The notes under the pieces: generated by a model
The model's database searches: none
What the model was told of the DNA's origin: nothing
What the model saw: only the letters and a program-made list of their open reading frames with translations
Shown: positions 26,679 to 34,857 of the stretch, in pieces
How positions within the stretch are numbered: the first letter of the stretch is position 1
How the letters are laid out: each line of letters opens with the position of its first letter
NCBI RefSeq assembly: GCF_020422885.1
Contig: NZ_CP084622.1
Location: 3,863,001 to 3,927,000 of the forward strand
DNA: 64,000 bases
Reading direction: 5' to 3'
Source: Mesobacillus sp. S13
GTDB lineage: Bacteria; Bacillota; Bacilli; Bacillales; Cytobacillaceae
Program-made: the position numbers and the translations under genes

Positions 26679-26849
26679 TTAATTGACTTCTAAAACAGTT
26701 CCGCCAACTCTATCAGCTACCCAATCTGCCTGCGACTTTGAATTGAATTGTCTAGCTTCTATATCCATTGAAGTGACTGATATTTCTTTATTTGCTAAAT
26801 CATATTCAAACAAGTACTCATCGACATTAGTGCGAATAATAAAGTACAT
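26679..26849 (-). CDS. 56-aa phage protein
   Basis: ATG at 26849 (RBS GGAGAG). MYFIIRTNVDEYLFEYDLAN..., ending WVADRVGGTVLEVN; a small alpha/beta fold is likely. Not recognised. Confidence 0.6.
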   Translation of the reverse strand: MYFIIRTNVDEYLFEYDLANKEISVTSMDIEARQFNSKSQADWVADRVGGTVLEVN

Positions 26850-26891
26850 TTTTACTCTCCTTTCTGTGTCGCTATTTTGGTCTTTACTTCA

Positions 26892-27026
26892 TCACCCAAT
26901 CATCTTCCATCCACGCTTCAACCTCACGCTGATCTCTTTCCTTCTAAGCGGTTCAAACACCCAGGTTGCGAGTCCGTCATCCTCCCTGACCAACATCACC
27001 CATTCGCGGTGGATGTTTCTTCTCAT
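26892..27026 (-). CDS. 44-aa basic phage protein
   Basis: MRRNIHREWVMLVREDDG..., then FEPLRRKEISVRLKRGWKM. Its ATG overlaps the stop of the upstream gene (ATGA), which suggests translational coupling. Function unknown. Confidence 0.6.
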   Translation of the reverse strand: MRRNIHREWVMLVREDDGLATWVFEPLRRKEISVRLKRGWKMIG

Positions 27027-27844
27027 GCTAAGTCCTGTTTCAGCTTCAGATAGGCTAACTGGCGAATAGGTGCCAGCTGAGTTTCTAAATCAGCCACTCG
27101 TTCTTGTAATGCCTGTACATAATCCACACTTAACGAAGGCGCGTTTCTTAGTTGCCCAATCTCCGATTCCAGGTCATCGCAGCATCCTGTTAGATGGTCA
27201 ATTTTGCTTTCTGCCTCAGCCAGCAACCCTTCCAATTCCTCAATGCGTGAATCCTTGCTTTCCAATTCCGCTTTTAAAGCCAGCGATTCTCCTGCGTCAG
27301 CTTCTACCTTCCTAGCACTCTCGGAAACTTCTTTCGCTTCACTGTGAACCTGTGGTGCGTTTTTAAGACCGTTCAAAGCGTTCCCTATTTCCGCTTTATG
27401 CTTCTTCATCCAGTGATGGATAGTCGGATCAGATACACCTTTCATTTCTGCAATTTTCATGATGGACAGTTTCTCAATATGTTTTAACTGGATAAATTCG
27501 TCCACAGTTAGATTGAGTTTCCCTCTCGCCATTTCGTCATCCCCTTTTGGTTTCTTCTTCAACAAACCGAAATTCCGCAATAATTCAAAAAAGTGTTGGT
27601 CACCCATCCCTAAATGTTTCTTGATCACTCTTCTCTGCACCTGATGTTCTAGCAAAAGCTCTATATCACTCCTGGTCATATCCTGTCCTTTATCTAAGAT
27701 GGGTTGGAACTGTTCAAGAGGATCTCTAACCAAAGAGGATTGAAGGCCGTCGATTTCTGTGCAAATGGAACAGCCCTCGCAAGTAATGAAAGTGCCGCCG
27801 TGTCGGTCAATCAAATCGTTTATTTTAATCCGCACCTGTTTCAT
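27023..27844 (-). CDS. Phage DNA-binding protein with HTH and C-terminal coiled coil
   Basis: A 273-aa protein. It has an N-terminal Cys cluster (FITCEGCSICTEI, about 19-31). A helical region includes QRRVIKKHLGMGDQHFFELLRNFGLL. A helix-turn-helix (KLSIMKIAEMKGVSDPTIHHWMKKHK, about 124-149) is followed by a long coiled coil (about 180-265). It is a likely early regulator or replication accessory protein; I do not recognise a characterised homologue. Confidence 0.65.
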   Translation of the reverse strand: MKQVRIKINDLIDRHGGTFITCEGCSICTEIDGLQSSLVRDPLEQFQPILDKGQDMTRSDIELLLEHQVQRRVIKKHLGMGDQHFFELLRNFGLLKKKPKGDDEMARGKLNLTVDEFIQLKHIEKLSIMKIAEMKGVSDPTIHHWMKKHKAEIGNALNGLKNAPQVHSEAKEVSESARKVEADAGESLALKAELESKDSRIEELEGLLAEAESKIDHLTGCCDDLESEIGQLRNAPSLSVDYVQALQERVADLETQLAPIRQLAYLKLKQDLA

Positions 27845-27847
27845 GGC

Positions 27848-28117
27848 TCACCGCCTAGATAATTCAGTTTCTTCTTTCACCTGTTCCGCGATTGCTACGG
27901 CCACTGCTGCAACGTGAATCAATTCGGTATAGAGGTTATTTGCATCACTTTCCTTGCCCCATCCTCTTTTCGCCTGCATCGCCTGTGCAACTTCCCCGAC
28001 TTCTTCCACAAGGATTGTCAGCCATGTGCCGTAATCGTGCCTCTGATGGCCCCACAATTTGTTCTGGCGGAATCTTTCGAGCAAGACTTCACTGCATACG
28101 TTTTGAGATATACTCAC
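27848..28117 (-). CDS. MazG-like nucleotide pyrophosphohydrolase
   Basis: About 89 aa from GTG 28117, which has AAGGAG nine bases upstream; the open frame extends to 28258, but that part overlaps the upstream gene and reads as an unrelated basic sequence. The EEVGEVAQAMQAK motif (metal-binding EExxE) and ELIHVAAVAVAIAEQ are typical of phage MazG-like NTP pyrophosphohydrolases, which trim nucleotide pools or (p)ppGpp-type signals. Confidence 0.75.
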   Translation of the reverse strand: MSISQNVCSEVLLERFRQNKLWGHQRHDYGTWLTILVEEVGEVAQAMQAKRGWGKESDANNLYTELIHVAAVAVAIAEQVKEETELSRR

Positions 28118-28119
28118 GC

Positions 28120-28362
28120 TCACACTCTCCTTAATCCATACTTGCTGATAATCCCGCCTATTTGCTCCGCTTTGACACCCAGATACTCCGCAATCTCTCT
28201 CGGCATGTATCCCTTTCCGTACATCACCACAACGTCTGTGAGCATATCCTGTGTCCATCTGGACTGTAATTCCCTCAACGCTTCGTATTTATAACTAAAA
28301 TCGCAATCTTCAGACAGTGCAATCTGCAAAAGTTGCTGCTTATTGGCCGATTCCCAATTCAT
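28120..28362 (-). CDS. Small HTH phage protein
   Basis: An 80-aa protein. The C-terminal YGKGYMPREIAEYLGVKAEQIGGIISKYGL looks like a helix-turn-helix. It overlaps its neighbours (ATGA at the 28359-28362 junction). Probably an early regulator; not recognised further. Confidence 0.65.
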   Translation of the reverse strand: MNWESANKQQLLQIALSEDCDFSYKYEALRELQSRWTQDMLTDVVVMYGKGYMPREIAEYLGVKAEQIGGIISKYGLRRV

Positions 28363-28781
28363 GCCTTTTCCCTCCAGTTGAATTTTTCATTGACTGGATA
28401 AGTGATGGCTTTTTCTATAGGCCAACGCAGATTGCCGACTCGATTCTTAACAGTCGTCGCTTTAATTCCGTTCTTAGCAGCTATCGCTAAATGTTCATCC
28501 GTATATTTCTTTGGCTTCGGTCTTTTGTAACCAAGTGGTCTCACGCACGCCTCTTCTGGTGTCCATCCGTCTTTTATACGAGAAATGAAGGTCGTGTGTT
28601 TGATACCATTTTCTAAGGCGATCTTCCTGAATTTCTGCAACTCAGGATAACTCTTTTTTACAGGTTGTGTGATGGCTCTCCTTTTCGAGAAGTTCTGCAT
28701 ATAAAATCGCTGATAAGCAAGCCTTCTGTTGATTCCGTTCTTTTCCGCTATTTCATAATCTTCATCTGTTAGATATTCCAA
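28359..28781 (-). CDS. Three-repeat HTH-like phage protein
   Basis: A 140-aa protein built of three related units, each with A-x-x-NGI then R-x-x-x and E-x-A-x-x-x-P: IAEKNGINRRLAYQRF, IALENGIKHTTFISRI and IAAKNGIKATTVKNRV. Each unit resembles a small DNA-binding HTH followed by a W-x-x-E-x-A tail. It is likely a modular DNA-binding protein; no characterised homologue is known to me. Confidence 0.7.
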   Translation of the reverse strand: MEYLTDEDYEIAEKNGINRRLAYQRFYMQNFSKRRAITQPVKKSYPELQKFRKIALENGIKHTTFISRIKDGWTPEEACVRPLGYKRPKPKKYTDEHLAIAAKNGIKATTVKNRVGNLRWPIEKAITYPVNEKFNWREKA

Positions 28782-28792
28782 GAAGGCACCTC

Positions 28793-28987
28793 CTAGAAAA
28801 ATTTCGCTTCTTCACATCCAATATCCACACGCTTCAAAACTGCCAGTGTCAGTGTTTCCTTCAAGTCTTCATAATCCGCTTCATAAATGCTTTTATCCTG
28901 GACTGTTCGATAAACGTTCATTTCTGCTAAATCTTTGATGAGGATAGCCGTGATCCGTTCGATTGACCTATCGTACAAAATCCCCAT
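28793..28987 (-). CDS. Hypothetical phage protein
   Basis: A 64-aa helical acidic protein (MGILYDRSIERITAILIKDL...). Not recognised. Confidence 0.6.
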   Translation of the reverse strand: MGILYDRSIERITAILIKDLAEMNVYRTVQDKSIYEADYEDLKETLTLAVLKRVDIGCEEAKFF

Positions 28988-28999
28988 TTTCCCCAGCTC

Positions 29000-29194
29000 C
29001 TAATTGTTCTTTCGCAAGGCCCTCATTTTCCGCTTATACCGCACATCTTTATCGATTTCGCATTTCTTGCACCATGACCGCACGTACTCTCCGCCTGTCC
29101 TCATTCCATATGCTGATAAAGCTTTGTATTTTAAACAATGTGGACATTTCTTTACTTTCACGACTTCGCCATTCCGGATAGCTTCGTAGATCAT
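29000..29194 (-). CDS. Small zinc-ribbon phage protein
   Basis: A 64-aa protein with CPHCLKYKALSAYG and WCKKCEIDKDVRYKR, two CxxC pairs about 25 residues apart, and a very basic tail. Probably a nucleic-acid-binding zinc ribbon. Its ATG overlaps the stop of the next small gene (TGATG). Confidence 0.65.
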   Translation of the reverse strand: MIYEAIRNGEVVKVKKCPHCLKYKALSAYGMRTGGEYVRSWCKKCEIDKDVRYKRKMRALRKNN

Positions 29195-29334
29195 CAGCTT
29201 ACCTTCTCTGCATAATCCGTTTTCAGAACGAAATTACATCCACAGGAACAATTGAATTTCACTCTGCCGATTCCACTGGCTTTTTTAAGCGTATAAATCT
29301 GATACTTGCACTTTGGGCAGTAAGCTTTATACAT
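29194..29334 (-). CDS. 46-aa zinc-ribbon protein
   Basis: MYKAYCPKCKYQIYTLKK, then FNCSCGCNFVLK; Cys pairs CxxC and CxCxC. The predicted start overlaps the 29327 gene end. Com-like (Mu translational activator) zinc ribbons look similar; that is only a fold-level comparison. Confidence 0.6.
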   Translation of the reverse strand: MYKAYCPKCKYQIYTLKKASGIGRVKFNCSCGCNFVLKTDYAEKVS

Positions 29335-29527
29335 TCCGGTTCACCCTCGCTTCCAGGTAGGCTATCCACACTCTTTGAGATTCAAGTTGTTCATGTAACT
29401 CTAAGTTTTCCTCCAAGACTTCCATGAGCAGTTTCCTTCGATTCGTCTCCTTCAGCTTTTTGTTTTCTTCCCTCAACTTTTGAATCTCCAGGCACAATTC
29501 CGCGTATGACTTTACTGTGGTGATCAT
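29327..29527 (-). CDS. Small coiled-coil phage protein
   Basis: A 66-aa protein, almost all coiled coil (SYAELCLEIQKLREENKKLK). Its start overlaps the preceding ORF's stop (ATGA). Unknown role. Confidence 0.6.
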   Translation of the reverse strand: MITTVKSYAELCLEIQKLREENKKLKETNRRKLLMEVLEENLELHEQLESQRVWIAYLEARVNRNV

Positions 29528-29664
29528 TCGTCATCACCCCAACGGAAATCCAAACTGGCTAATGCTTGGAGTCCTAGGACACATGCCATCATCCACAATT
29601 CATCTGAGTACACTATCACCGGCACCGCGAGCATTAAAGCCATCAGCACTCTTATTCCACTCAT
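29524..29664 (-). CDS. 46-aa membrane-associated phage protein
   Basis: ATG at 29664. MSGIRVLMALMLAVPVIVYS, then WMMACVLGLQALASLDF; two short hydrophobic stretches. It overlaps both neighbours by about 4 bp. Unknown. Confidence 0.55.
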   Translation of the reverse strand: MSGIRVLMALMLAVPVIVYSDELWMMACVLGLQALASLDFRWGDDE

Positions 29665-29873
29665 CGTTTCCCCGCCTTCCTCTTTCCGTTTGAGTTGTAA
29701 TATCTATCCTTCGGGTCGAGCTTCCTTAATCGGTCATTCAGCTTCCTGATCGTGTAGGCATAATTCTTCGCTCTTTTTTCGAGGGAATTAATTCTCTTCT
29801 TCGCATGAAACAGTTCCCAGCGTAATGTTTCGTTTTCATCGAATAATCTGTCTAGGTCTGATAGGTCGTTCAT
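29661..29873 (-). CDS. Small coiled-coil basic protein
   Basis: A 70-aa protein, coiled coil (LFDENETLRWELFHAKKRIN) with a Lys/Arg-rich end. Unknown. It is 11 bp downstream of the methyltransferase gene. Confidence 0.6.
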   Translation of the reverse strand: MNDLSDLDRLFDENETLRWELFHAKKRINSLEKRAKNYAYTIRKLNDRLRKLDPKDRYYNSNGKRKAGKR

Positions 29874-29884
29874 GTAAACTCCCC

Positions 29885-31147
29885 CTAATTGGCAGCCGCC
29901 TTTTTATATCGATTACTTTTCACGCACATTTCTGGAAGATTAGCTCTTACGAGTGCATCTGCAAATGGTGGCGGTACCGCATTGCCACACCTGGCTACTT
30001 GCTCTGTTTTCGGATAAGGCTTGCCTGCAAAATCCCGATCAATGATATAGTTTTCAGGAAATCCTTGTCCTGCATATAATTCATGTGGCTGCAGCATCCT
30101 CATTCCAATATCAGCGATTTTGTAATCTTGACCATTCACGGTAACAAGTCCGAATCTATCCCGAGTGGTTATCGTGTGTAATGGTTCGGATAAGTCTTGT
30201 CCAACGCTGGCACCGTAATAAGCTACAAGAAAGGCTTTTACTAATCCAAATCGATTTGCAGTAGGAATTGTGTAAATAGGTTCTCTTAATGTTTGGCCTC
30301 TGACTTCTCCAGGGTTTGTTTCCGTATAATATTGAGTCAAGAATGATAGCGCACCATCTGGAGCTTCAAATGGTTCGTTTTCTTTTAAAATAAACTTCTG
30401 AATACCTAATGAAATTCTCCTCATTGTGTTAGCTGCCAAAGGTTTTTTCCTTTGAAAAATCGAGGGTGTTCCAATACTCCAATCGATAATTTCTGAAGCT
30501 GTTCTCCAAGGTTTTAATTTTCCGACTTTTACACCCAAGCTGTTCGGATCTCCATGAGTAGGTTCAGGCCAAACTATCGGCCGGCCATCCCTGCGAGCTA
30601 CCATGAAGAATCTTTTCCGGATAGTAGGTGCTCCATAATCGCAAGCCCTCAATTCACGAAAATCAACTTCATAGCCAAGTTTCTCCAAAGCTTTTACAAA
30701 ACTGTTGAATGTGACACCTTGTTTTTTCTTAATTGGTTGACCGTCTTTCCCGATTGGCCCCCAAGTTTTAAATTCTTCCACATTCTCGAGCATGATCACT
30801 CTCGGCCGAACTGCAGCTGCCCATTTTACAGCAACCCATGCAAGACCTCTAATTTCCTTATTGACCGGTTTACCGCCTTTAGCTTTTGAAAAATGCTTGC
30901 AGTCCGGGGAGAACCAGGCTAAACCTACTTTTCTACCTTTGACTGCTTTAACCGGGTCCACTTCCCATACAGATTCACAATAATGCTCGGTATCTGGATG
31001 GTTGACTCTGTGCATGGCAATGGCTGCTGGATCATGATTGATAGCGATATCCACTGAAAGGCCTGTAGCCATTTCAATTCCTGTGGAAGCTCCACCGCCT
31101 CCAGCAAAATTATCTACAATGATTTCTCTGAATAAATCCAGTTGCAC
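29885..31147 (-). CDS. DNA (cytosine-5) methyltransferase
   Basis: A 420-aa protein. Motif I is DNFAGGGGASTGIEMA. Motif IV is FSPDCKHFSKAKGG, with PDC instead of the usual PCQ. Motif VI is MLENVEEF, motif VIII is RKRFFMVARRDGRP and motif X is RCGNAVPPPFADAL. It methylates C5 of cytosine in a site set by the central target domain (about 215-330). No partner restriction enzyme is visible, so it is probably an orphan phage enzyme protecting phage DNA. It lies next to an ERCC4-type nuclease. Confidence 0.93.
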   Translation of the reverse strand: MQLDLFREIIVDNFAGGGGASTGIEMATGLSVDIAINHDPAAIAMHRVNHPDTEHYCESVWEVDPVKAVKGRKVGLAWFSPDCKHFSKAKGGKPVNKEIRGLAWVAVKWAAAVRPRVIMLENVEEFKTWGPIGKDGQPIKKKQGVTFNSFVKALEKLGYEVDFRELRACDYGAPTIRKRFFMVARRDGRPIVWPEPTHGDPNSLGVKVGKLKPWRTASEIIDWSIGTPSIFQRKKPLAANTMRRISLGIQKFILKENEPFEAPDGALSFLTQYYTETNPGEVRGQTLREPIYTIPTANRFGLVKAFLVAYYGASVGQDLSEPLHTITTRDRFGLVTVNGQDYKIADIGMRMLQPHELYAGQGFPENYIIDRDFAGKPYPKTEQVARCGNAVPPPFADALVRANLPEMCVKSNRYKKAAAN

Positions 31148-31159
31148 TTTTTCTCCCCC

Positions 31160-31690
31160 TTAATGTTTCAAAAACTCGCGGGCATAATAGAGCATGTGAT
31201 GTAGGACGTAATTTCCTGTCAAGTGCGGAGGAAGGAAAACCGTTGAGAAGTTATATCGTGTCTCAAACGTTTTCAAACTCCCCAGCAGTGACTCAGGCTT
31301 GTACTTGCTCCGGTACTTTCCTTGCAATATCTTTTCGTAGCCATTCACATCTTCCACAATGAGCACGAATGGATGGCGGGAAGCTCTGATCAACTCATTC
31401 TCGAATCTGCTTCTGTCCTTAATCGATTCAACCAATTCATCGACTCCGTTTTTCCGCTCAATCAACGCAGCCAGGTATAAGTCTCTGGAAATCCCAAACT
31501 CTTCATTTTTCGGAATCATCGCTGAGTAATCGGCTGTTTTCATCGTCTGGAGTTTGAAAGGAACATCTTTCTTCCGGAAGTAATCGAGCACATGAGTATT
31601 CACTCTTTCACGAGTGTCCACAGTGATTGTGAGTGTGGCCAGTATCTTCTTCATTTCTGTATCTGTGAATTTATAGGAGAGTGCGTTCAC
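31160..31690 (-). CDS. ERCC4-domain nuclease
   Basis: A 176-aa protein. The ERCC4/XPF nuclease signature is seen: TVDTRERVNTHVLDYF (D and E), ADYSAMI, and LIERKNGVDELVESIKDRSRFENEL (the ERKxxxDL-like motif). It likely cuts branched DNA during phage replication or recombination. It overlaps the upstream gene by 4 bp. Confidence 0.85.
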   Translation of the reverse strand: MNALSYKFTDTEMKKILATLTITVDTRERVNTHVLDYFRKKDVPFKLQTMKTADYSAMIPKNEEFGISRDLYLAALIERKNGVDELVESIKDRSRFENELIRASRHPFVLIVEDVNGYEKILQGKYRSKYKPESLLGSLKTFETRYNFSTVFLPPHLTGNYVLHHMLYYAREFLKH

Positions 31691-32124
31691 CCTGCTGCAG
31701 CTCCCTTCTTGAAGTAAGCCATAGCCATTTCATATATCTCCTGTGAAAGCTTTTCCGTTTGTTCATCCTCGTAATTGGCCAGGAACTCATTGAATGTCCA
31801 TCCGTTTTTCGAGAATAAGACAGCCAGCTCCATTACCTTGGTCAACGCTTCCTGATCATGCTGCAGCCATTCATTGATTTTCGTTTCCCTTCGGCAACCT
31901 TCCCTGTAGAAATCGAATATCTTATCAATCGTCTGCTTCACGCTGTGAATCCTGTCGGTATAACCACCATTCAGATACGTGATGATACGTGATTTATTTC
32001 CTTTGGCCAGTTCTTCAAGCTCTGGGTAGATGTTCGATGGATTGTTGATGTAAAGTTCACCATCTTCCACAGAGAATGAAGCTCCAAGGCTTTTAAAATC
32101 GGAAACTATTTGTTTTGGATGCAC
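31687..32124 (-). CDS. Phage protein with TubC-docking-like N-terminus
   Basis: A 145-aa protein. Residues 1-50 (VSDFKSLGASFSVEDGELYI...LAKGNKSRIITYL) resemble the small TubC-type docking fold found at the start of some primases; this is a weak pattern match. The rest is helical and acidic. It lies between the iteron region and the nuclease gene, so a replication role is possible. Confidence 0.55.
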   Translation of the reverse strand: MHPKQIVSDFKSLGASFSVEDGELYINNPSNIYPELEELAKGNKSRIITYLNGGYTDRIHSVKQTIDKIFDFYREGCRRETKINEWLQHDQEALTKVMELAVLFSKNGWTFNEFLANYEDEQTEKLSQEIYEMAMAYFKKGAAAG

Positions 32125-32148
32125 CTTATTCCCTCCAATTTCCAGTTA

Positions 32149-32450
32149 GTTACTGAATAGTTACTGAATAGTTACTGAATGAAAATCGCTCTATCCTTAC
32201 TCTCCCAACGGTTTCAGCGATTTAGTTACTGAAAGTTACTCATTTTTGCATTACCAGCGTAATAAACGCTTTACGTGTATTTTTATATGAATATCTTTCA
32301 TGAGAATGGAACAGGGATTTTCAGTAACTCTCAGTAACTAAGTAACTTTTACAATATTTAACAAGTACTTCAAACCATTGAAATATCAACGTTTCAGAGC
32401 CTTTTTCTATTAATCCGAGTAACGTTGTCGGAGTTACTGAAAGTTACTGA
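32149..32450. repeat. Iteron cluster, candidate phage replication origin
   Basis: GTTACTGA occurs at 32149, 32160 and 32171 (exact 11-bp spacing), at 32225, and at 32433 and 32443 inside the end of the primase gene. Inverted copies TCAGTAAC are at 32321 and 32331. Partial copies are at 32235 and 32341. The stretch 32240-32310 between the two sets is AT-rich. Iterons plus AT-rich DNA next to a D5-type primase gene fit an origin. Confidence 0.65.
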
Positions 32451-34790
32451 ATCATTTTTCAGATACGACTTCTCCGACTTCAAACCGATTCCATCGAAGA
32501 AAACTTTGTTAGCTACACCGCGAAACTTTTTAAATCCTCGGGTTTCTAGTTGTCTATAAAACTGCCGATTTTTCAATTCCATTTCGTCATTTTCGAAGCA
32601 CCAGCGTTTGTAATCCTCGTAAAGCTTCTTTGCTTCAGTGTTAGCATTAACGTGCATGATGCAGTTTTCTTCAAAGTATGGGCCGAGAATGTCCATATCC
32701 TGTCTGTAGCTTTCTGTGGCTTCCACGACTGCTGCAGGTTCTCCTAAACCTTCGGACTGCCACTTTAGGCAACCTTCTACCGCCCAGCGAAGTATTCCAG
32801 GCATTTCAGCTTCAATCTTCTCTGGAAGGTGTTTGTCGATTTGTTCCTTCGGTATCGTCACTGTGAAAGGCACCAAACGGATCCTGCGCCAAATCCCTTC
32901 ATCATTGTTCTTGATGATCGGCTTGTGGTTGGTTGTGAAGAATACTTTAAACTCCGGTGTAAACTCGAAAAACTCTTGTCTGAGGAATCGGGCCGACATT
33001 TTCTCTCCACCTGTAATTTGCTTTACCAGTGATTCGGATAATTGTTGACCTTCCTCACTCTCCACAGCTGAGACGAATCTGGCACCGTCTAGCCTGGCTA
33101 TATCGTTGTTGATGTTGTTGTCGTTTTTCTTTTTAATGAACGTGTCGCTGTTCGTCTGCCGGCCATAATCACCGAGCAGTGTTTGAATGGTATTAATAAA
33201 TGTGGACTTTCCGTTTCGTCCTGTACCATAAAGGAAGAACATGACTTGCTCTGATATATCACCAGTGAGCGTATAACCTACCGCTTTCTGGAGAAAATTA
33301 ATTAATTCAAAGTTGGTATTTCCGTCAGCATCTTTGAATATACTGTTAAGGAAGGTTGTCCAATTCGGACACTCAGCCTCTGGATCGTAGGAAATCCGGG
33401 ATATCTTAGTGAGAAGCAGCTCTCTGTCGTGAGGGAGCAGCTTCCCTGATTTTAAGTCGATGATTCCGTTTTCGCAGTTGAACAAATACTTGTGGGCATC
33501 GAACTCAGTTTTCTTCACCGACACCATAGGCCGGGCATCCAGAATGCTATTCATCCTGACGGACCTTCGCTCACACTTTTTCGCCCAGGCATATAGTTGG
33601 TTCTTCTTTGCTTCATCGTCCACAGTTCTGGACTCCTGATATAACGCCCTGAAGGTCTTTGCCGCGATTTGTTCTATCTCCCTTGTGTTATCCTCTTCCC
33701 ACCGCTTACCGTTCCATATGAGCCATTCTAGCTCGTTGCAGTAACGCAAATTCTGACCATGATAAAAGATAATGCGCTCAGCATTCCCAAGTTCAGTTAG
33801 ATGGAAAAATGGTGTCTCTGGATCCTTTGCTTCTTCATCTTCGACTTCTTCTTCTGTCTCCTTTGATATGTAAACCTCAAAAGGTTTTTCTGGTTGAAAT
33901 TCAGAGATTGTGGTTGAAGTAGAATCGATGGCGTTGTATATGGTCATTTCTCCATATGTCCGGCCATCGGATGAATGCCGCTTGTCCCATTTTTCACGAT
34001 ATAAAGCTGATTCCCTGAATAGGCTGTCCATCTTTGAAGGGTCTTTATCTGTCCAGAAGGCTAAGTGGTTACATAAGGCAAGGTCTGAGGATGAGTGATC
34101 GCCATTGATTAATTGGCCATTGTATAAATCTTGAATGCTTCCGCCATTCTTACTCTTGAACATCCTCACCCACAATTCAGAGTTTGATAGGTTCGAAAGT
34201 TCAGATGAACGGTCAACTTTTACAATTTTTCCAGTACGTTTTTTCTTTTCTGCAAAGTATTTATCGAAAAGGATTTGCAGTTCTTCGGTTCTTTCTTCCA
34301 CACTTCTATCTGTGCCTGGAATGTGGTTTCCGGTGAAGGTGAAGTATCTTCCATGTCGGTACACTTCCAAGCCAATCTCCGGGTTTTTCTTTCCTGTTCC
34401 TGCGATGTATTCAGGCAGTTCACCTTTTACAATGATGTGGATACCTTTTTCACTTGGTGACATTTCCGTATAACTACTAATCAGTTCGGCTACATCTTCA
34501 GCAAGTGTGGAAAGCTCTCCGTCTACTACACAGCCATCAATGTCTATCCCGATGAACGGATCATCTTTCGAGAACATGAATCCGATTCCGTCATATTCTC
34601 CGCTTGTTTCAAATGCGTGGAGCACTCCTGAGAATGTGGACCAGGTGCGTTTGTTGTTCGATTGCGCCAATGTGCCATTTACCTGATATGGCACTTTGGT
34701 TTTTTTGCCGCCCCTTTCCTCTGACCTCCAGAGAATCCATTGCGGGGCAGCTGCTAGTTCTTGTGGTATGGTTTTAAAGTTTACATTCAT
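32394..34790 (-). CDS. D5/P4-family primase-helicase
   Basis: 798 aa from MNVNFKTIPQELA, RBS AAAGGGAG; the frame extends upstream to 34820 with no RBS. The N-terminal PrimPol-like part has GFMFSKDDPFIGIDIDGC (catalytic DxD) and HIIVKGELP. The D5_N linker follows. The SF3 helicase has Walker A FLYGTGRNGKSTFINTI and FFTTNHKPIIKNNDEGIWRR. It primes and unwinds phage DNA. The C-terminus is read through two copies of the iteron. Confidence 0.95.
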   Translation of the reverse strand: MNVNFKTIPQELAAAPQWILWRSEERGGKKTKVPYQVNGTLAQSNNKRTWSTFSGVLHAFETSGEYDGIGFMFSKDDPFIGIDIDGCVVDGELSTLAEDVAELISSYTEMSPSEKGIHIIVKGELPEYIAGTGKKNPEIGLEVYRHGRYFTFTGNHIPGTDRSVEERTEELQILFDKYFAEKKKRTGKIVKVDRSSELSNLSNSELWVRMFKSKNGGSIQDLYNGQLINGDHSSSDLALCNHLAFWTDKDPSKMDSLFRESALYREKWDKRHSSDGRTYGEMTIYNAIDSTSTTISEFQPEKPFEVYISKETEEEVEDEEAKDPETPFFHLTELGNAERIIFYHGQNLRYCNELEWLIWNGKRWEEDNTREIEQIAAKTFRALYQESRTVDDEAKKNQLYAWAKKCERRSVRMNSILDARPMVSVKKTEFDAHKYLFNCENGIIDLKSGKLLPHDRELLLTKISRISYDPEAECPNWTTFLNSIFKDADGNTNFELINFLQKAVGYTLTGDISEQVMFFLYGTGRNGKSTFINTIQTLLGDYGRQTNSDTFIKKKNDNNINNDIARLDGARFVSAVESEEGQQLSESLVKQITGGEKMSARFLRQEFFEFTPEFKVFFTTNHKPIIKNNDEGIWRRIRLVPFTVTIPKEQIDKHLPEKIEAEMPGILRWAVEGCLKWQSEGLGEPAAVVEATESYRQDMDILGPYFEENCIMHVNANTEAKKLYEDYKRWCFENDEMELKNRQFYRQLETRGFKKFRGVANKVFFDGIGLKSEKSYLKNDSVTFSNSDNVTRINRKRL

Positions 34791-34816
34791 TAGCTGACTC
34801 CCTTTCAGAAAAGGGA

Positions 34817-34847
34817 GCATATTTCAGCTCCCGTCTTTTCAAAACTC
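34817..34847 (-). terminator. Hairpin between DUF669 and primase genes
   Basis: On the minus strand, GGGAGC-TGAAATA-TGCTCCC then TTTTCTG. It would partly terminate early transcription before the primase gene. Confidence 0.55.
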
Positions 34848-34857
34848 ATGGATTATC

